Of a stretch of 6,088 bases of DNA, positions 5,744 to 6,088 are shown one piece after another. This stretch comes from Pseudomonadota bacterium (GTDB lineage Bacteria; Pseudomonadota; Alphaproteobacteria; Rhizobiales; Rhizobiaceae): NCBI GenBank assembly GCA_023433855.1, contig JAEYTV010000468.1, forward strand, positions 1 to 6,088, in the 5' to 3' direction. Numbering within the stretch: the first letter of the stretch is position 1; every line of letters starts with the position of its first letter. Under the pieces are notes generated by a model. That model was not told the origin of the DNA, made no database searches, and saw nothing but the letters and a program-made list of their open reading frames with translations. A program made the position numbers and the translations under genes.

Positions 5744-6088
5744 ATGTACAAGGCACCAGTCGATGAGATCGCATTCACTCTGATCCATGGGGCGGGCCGC
5801 GGCCCTGCGCTGGCCGCGGGCCGGTTTGGAGATCTGGGCTCCGATCTGGTGACTGCCATTCTGGAGGAAGCGGGCCGCTTCGCTACCGATGAGATGGCGC
5901 CCCTCGGCGAGACGGGCGATCGTCAGGGTGCGCGCCTTGCGGAGGGATCCGTGAAGACCCCCGACGGATGGCCGGAACTCTATCGGCGTTGGCGGGAAGG
6001 CGGCTGGAACGGGCTCGCCGCCCCGGAAGCCTTCGGAGGCCAGAACCTGCCGCACATGCTCAACGTCGCCGCGCTCGAGATGTGGAAC
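5744..6088 (+). CDS. Acyl-CoA dehydrogenase, N-terminal part (long DmdC/FadE-like form), truncated by window edge
   Basis: The frame runs 115 codons without a stop to the right edge. It starts MYKAPVDEIAFTLIHGAG, a beginning characteristic of the roughly 590-600 residue acyl-CoA dehydrogenases annotated as DmdC (3-methylmercaptopropionyl-CoA dehydrogenase) or FadE-like. The helical N-terminal domain follows, with DLVTAILEEAGRFATDEMAP (about 34-53), then GWPELYRRWREGGWNGLAAP and EAFGGQNLP. These enzymes make the alpha-beta double bond in an acyl-CoA using FAD and pass electrons to ETF in the cytoplasm. The catalytic Glu and most of the FAD site lie beyond the window. GGAGGAG (5733-5739) stands four bases before the ATG, a strong ribosome binding site. 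A TTGACA and MerR-type dyad upstream suggest control by the state of acyl-CoA or amino acid catabolism. The DmdC label is common in annotation but does not prove sulfur-compound use; an ordinary fatty acyl substrate is as likely. Confidence 0.87.
   Translation, partial: MYKAPVDEIAFTLIHGAGRGPALAAGRFGDLGSDLVTAILEEAGRFATDEMAPLGETGDRQGARLAEGSVKTPDGWPELYRRWREGGWNGLAAPEAFGGQNLPHMLNVAALEMWN

Noticed and set aside
5140..5859. 239-codon open frame on the minus strand
   Set aside because: It crosses the BA14K gene, its terminator and the acyl-CoA dehydrogenase start; its composition is low-complexity and reflects the Arg-rich repeat read backwards.
5678..6055. 125-codon open frame on the minus strand
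   Set aside because: It is opposite the acyl-CoA dehydrogenase N-terminus, which has a strong ribosome binding site and family sequence.

Overview
The window looks like chromosomal DNA of an alphaproteobacterium of the Rhizobiales, most likely Rhizobiaceae (Sinorhizobium/Rhizobium type). The reasons are the high GC content, the BA14K-family exported protein, a Sua5-type TsaC, a quaternary-amine type Rieske oxygenase, and a promoter-like element resembling the alphaproteobacterial general-stress sigma factor EcfG/RpoE2. This assignment rests on protein and motif style; no database search was possible.

Left half, minus strand, about 3273 down to 1: four closely packed genes read in the same direction and probably form one operon. 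In transcription order they are an unrecognised 206-residue protein, tsaC/sua5 (threonylcarbamoyl-AMP synthase for the tRNA t6A modification), an FAD-linked D-2-hydroxyacid dehydrogenase of the D-2-hydroxyglutarate/D-lactate dehydrogenase type, and the N-terminus of a ModE-like winged-helix regulator that runs off the left edge. Gaps are 32 and 9 bases, and the last pair overlaps by 4 bases.

Middle, about 3274 to 5010: a divergent intergenic region of 443 bases holds a clear cobalamin (B12) riboswitch on the plus strand (about 3418-3609). A leader of about 100 bases then reaches a Rieske non-heme iron oxygenase of the glycine betaine/stachydrine demethylase type (3717-4961). A hairpin that could bury the start codon lies between them. 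This pairing of a B12 sensor with an oxygenase is the most interesting point in the window. It suggests an oxidative demethylase made when B12 is short. A perfect inverted repeat follows the gene.

Right part, about 5010 to the end, plus strand: a monocistronic BA14K-family secreted protein with a candidate EcfG/RpoE2 promoter upstream and a strong intrinsic terminator downstream. Next comes the N-terminal 115 codons of a long acyl-CoA dehydrogenase (DmdC/FadE-like). It is preceded by a -35-like hexamer and a dyad resembling operators of MerR-family regulators of acyl-CoA catabolism. I see no mobile elements, CRISPR arrays, tRNA or rRNA genes.
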